A DNA stretch of 64,000 bases, taken from contig JAVBKU010000005.1 in NCBI GenBank assembly GCA_031553875.1, positions 1 to 64,000 of the forward strand, given 5' to 3'. The position numbers and the translations under genes were made by a program. Source of the stretch: JAVBKU01 sp031553875. Its GTDB lineage: Bacteria > Bacteroidota > Bacteroidia > Bacteroidales > Rikenellaceae. Below are positions 63,559-64,000 of this stretch, piece by piece. The notes below the pieces were generated by a model that was not told the origin of the DNA, ran no database searches, and saw only the letters and a list, made by a program, of their open reading frames with translations. Within the stretch, counting starts at the first letter, position 1. Each line of letters begins with the position of its first letter.

Positions 63559-64000
63559 ATGTGGTTTGAAATGTTCACAAAGGGGATCCTCATCGGCCTC
63601 ATATCGTCCATCCCCCTGGGACCGGCCGGTGTGTTATGCATACAGCGCACCCTGAGCAAGAACCGCGCCTCGGGCTTCGTTTCGGGCCTGGGAGCTTCGT
63701 CGGCCGACCTGCTTTTCGCCGCGGTAGCCCTCTTCTCGCTCGCCTTCGTGATGGGTTTCATCGAGCATCACCTCAATATAATCAAGGTCATCGGCGGTAT
63801 CTGCGTGGTGGCCGTGGGGGTGTCGATATTCATGAAGAATCCCGTGGTACAGATACGGCGCAACCGCGCGGGACAGGACAGCTACTGGAGTGATTTCCTC
63901 TCCGTGTTCTTCGTCACGCTGGCCAATCCCGCCTTCATACTCATATACGTGGCCCTGTTCGCCGCATTCGGCATCAGCACCAGCGACACCAGTATGGCCG
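63559..64000 (+). CDS. LysE-family translocator (partial, runs off the window)
   Basis: The first 147 residues of a membrane exporter starting at 63559 (MWFEMFTKGILIGLISSIP). The signature LGPAGVLCIQRTLSKNRASGF and SADLLFAAVALFSLAFVMGF are typical of the LysE/RhtB family, followed by LANPAFILIYVALFAAFG. It exports amino acids or related metabolites. The rest lies outside the window. It is divergent from lnt. Confidence 0.85.
   Translation, partial: MWFEMFTKGILIGLISSIPLGPAGVLCIQRTLSKNRASGFVSGLGASSADLLFAAVALFSLAFVMGFIEHHLNIIKVIGGICVVAVGVSIFMKNPVVQIRRNRAGQDSYWSDFLSVFFVTLANPAFILIYVALFAAFGISTSDTSMA

Overview
The window looks like chromosomal DNA of an anaerobic gut-type Bacteroidales, most likely a Rikenellaceae (Alistipes-like) organism. 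Evidence for the phylum: promoters of the TTG-N19/20-TAnnTTTG type, few Shine-Dalgarno sites, two ExbB-ExbD-ExbD/TonB loci, a NUDIX-type xylose regulator beside xylA/xylB, a gadB/gadC/glutaminase locus, and many signal-peptide or lipobox proteins. The genus is a guess from moderate G+C and frequent ATA codons. No phage, plasmid, transposase, CRISPR or rRNA genes were found, so this is mostly core chromosome with a few lineage-specific islands.

Layout. 0-4.3 kb: small envelope and stress genes (CsgG-like protein, lipocalin-like lipoprotein, GNAT plus iron-sulfur pair, HdeD, NimA-like flavoprotein). 4.5-11.3 kb: DEAD-box helicase, three tandem membrane acyltransferases, a 160-bp MITE-like element and a GH2 lipoprotein glycosidase. 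11.4-17.9 kb (minus strand): a seven-gene Hdr/Flx cluster (hdrC-hdrB-hdrA-flxD-flxC-flxB-flxA) predicted to form a flavin-based electron-bifurcating NAD(P)H/heterodisulfide-reductase-type complex. 18.6-24.3 kb: exbB-exbD-exbD-tonB-orf-pstS-like-TPR operon. 24.4-27.9 kb (minus): xylR-xylB-xylA xylose catabolism.

28.2-36.7 kb is the most lineage-specific part: three tandem XpaC-like membrane/coiled-coil proteins followed by TelA, an NlpC/P60-like protein, three tandem sugar-transfer-associated ATP-grasp proteins and a YdcF/SanA-like protein. 36.8-43.1 kb: metY with a divergent Lrp/AsnC regulator, a large MG2/TonB-plug protein and a membrane AraC regulator. 43.2-48.4 kb (minus): gadB-gadC-porin-glsA, an acid-resistance/GABA operon whose products could act in sequence from outer membrane to cytoplasm. 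48.7-64 kb: MFS exporter, tRNA-Cys, dprA, tatD, tRNA-Ser, a second exbB-orf-exbD-exbD set, thioredoxin, rlmN, tRNA-Ala, a detached second tonB, hflX, upp, lnt and the start of a LysE-family exporter.

Noteworthy sequence-level signals: (1) a dispersed, highly structured intergenic repeat of about 165 bp, four copies, whose terminal hairpin shows compensatory base changes between copies; (2) a MITE-like element with 18-bp inverted ends and TTA duplications; (3) three direct copies of TTAGGTATG just upstream of hdrC; (4) three separate gene triplications within 31 kb; (5) two terminator-type hairpins with a shared apical sequence on unrelated stems; (6) a possible small RNA upstream of tRNA-Ser. 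All functions are inferred from recognised motifs by eye; no database search was run.
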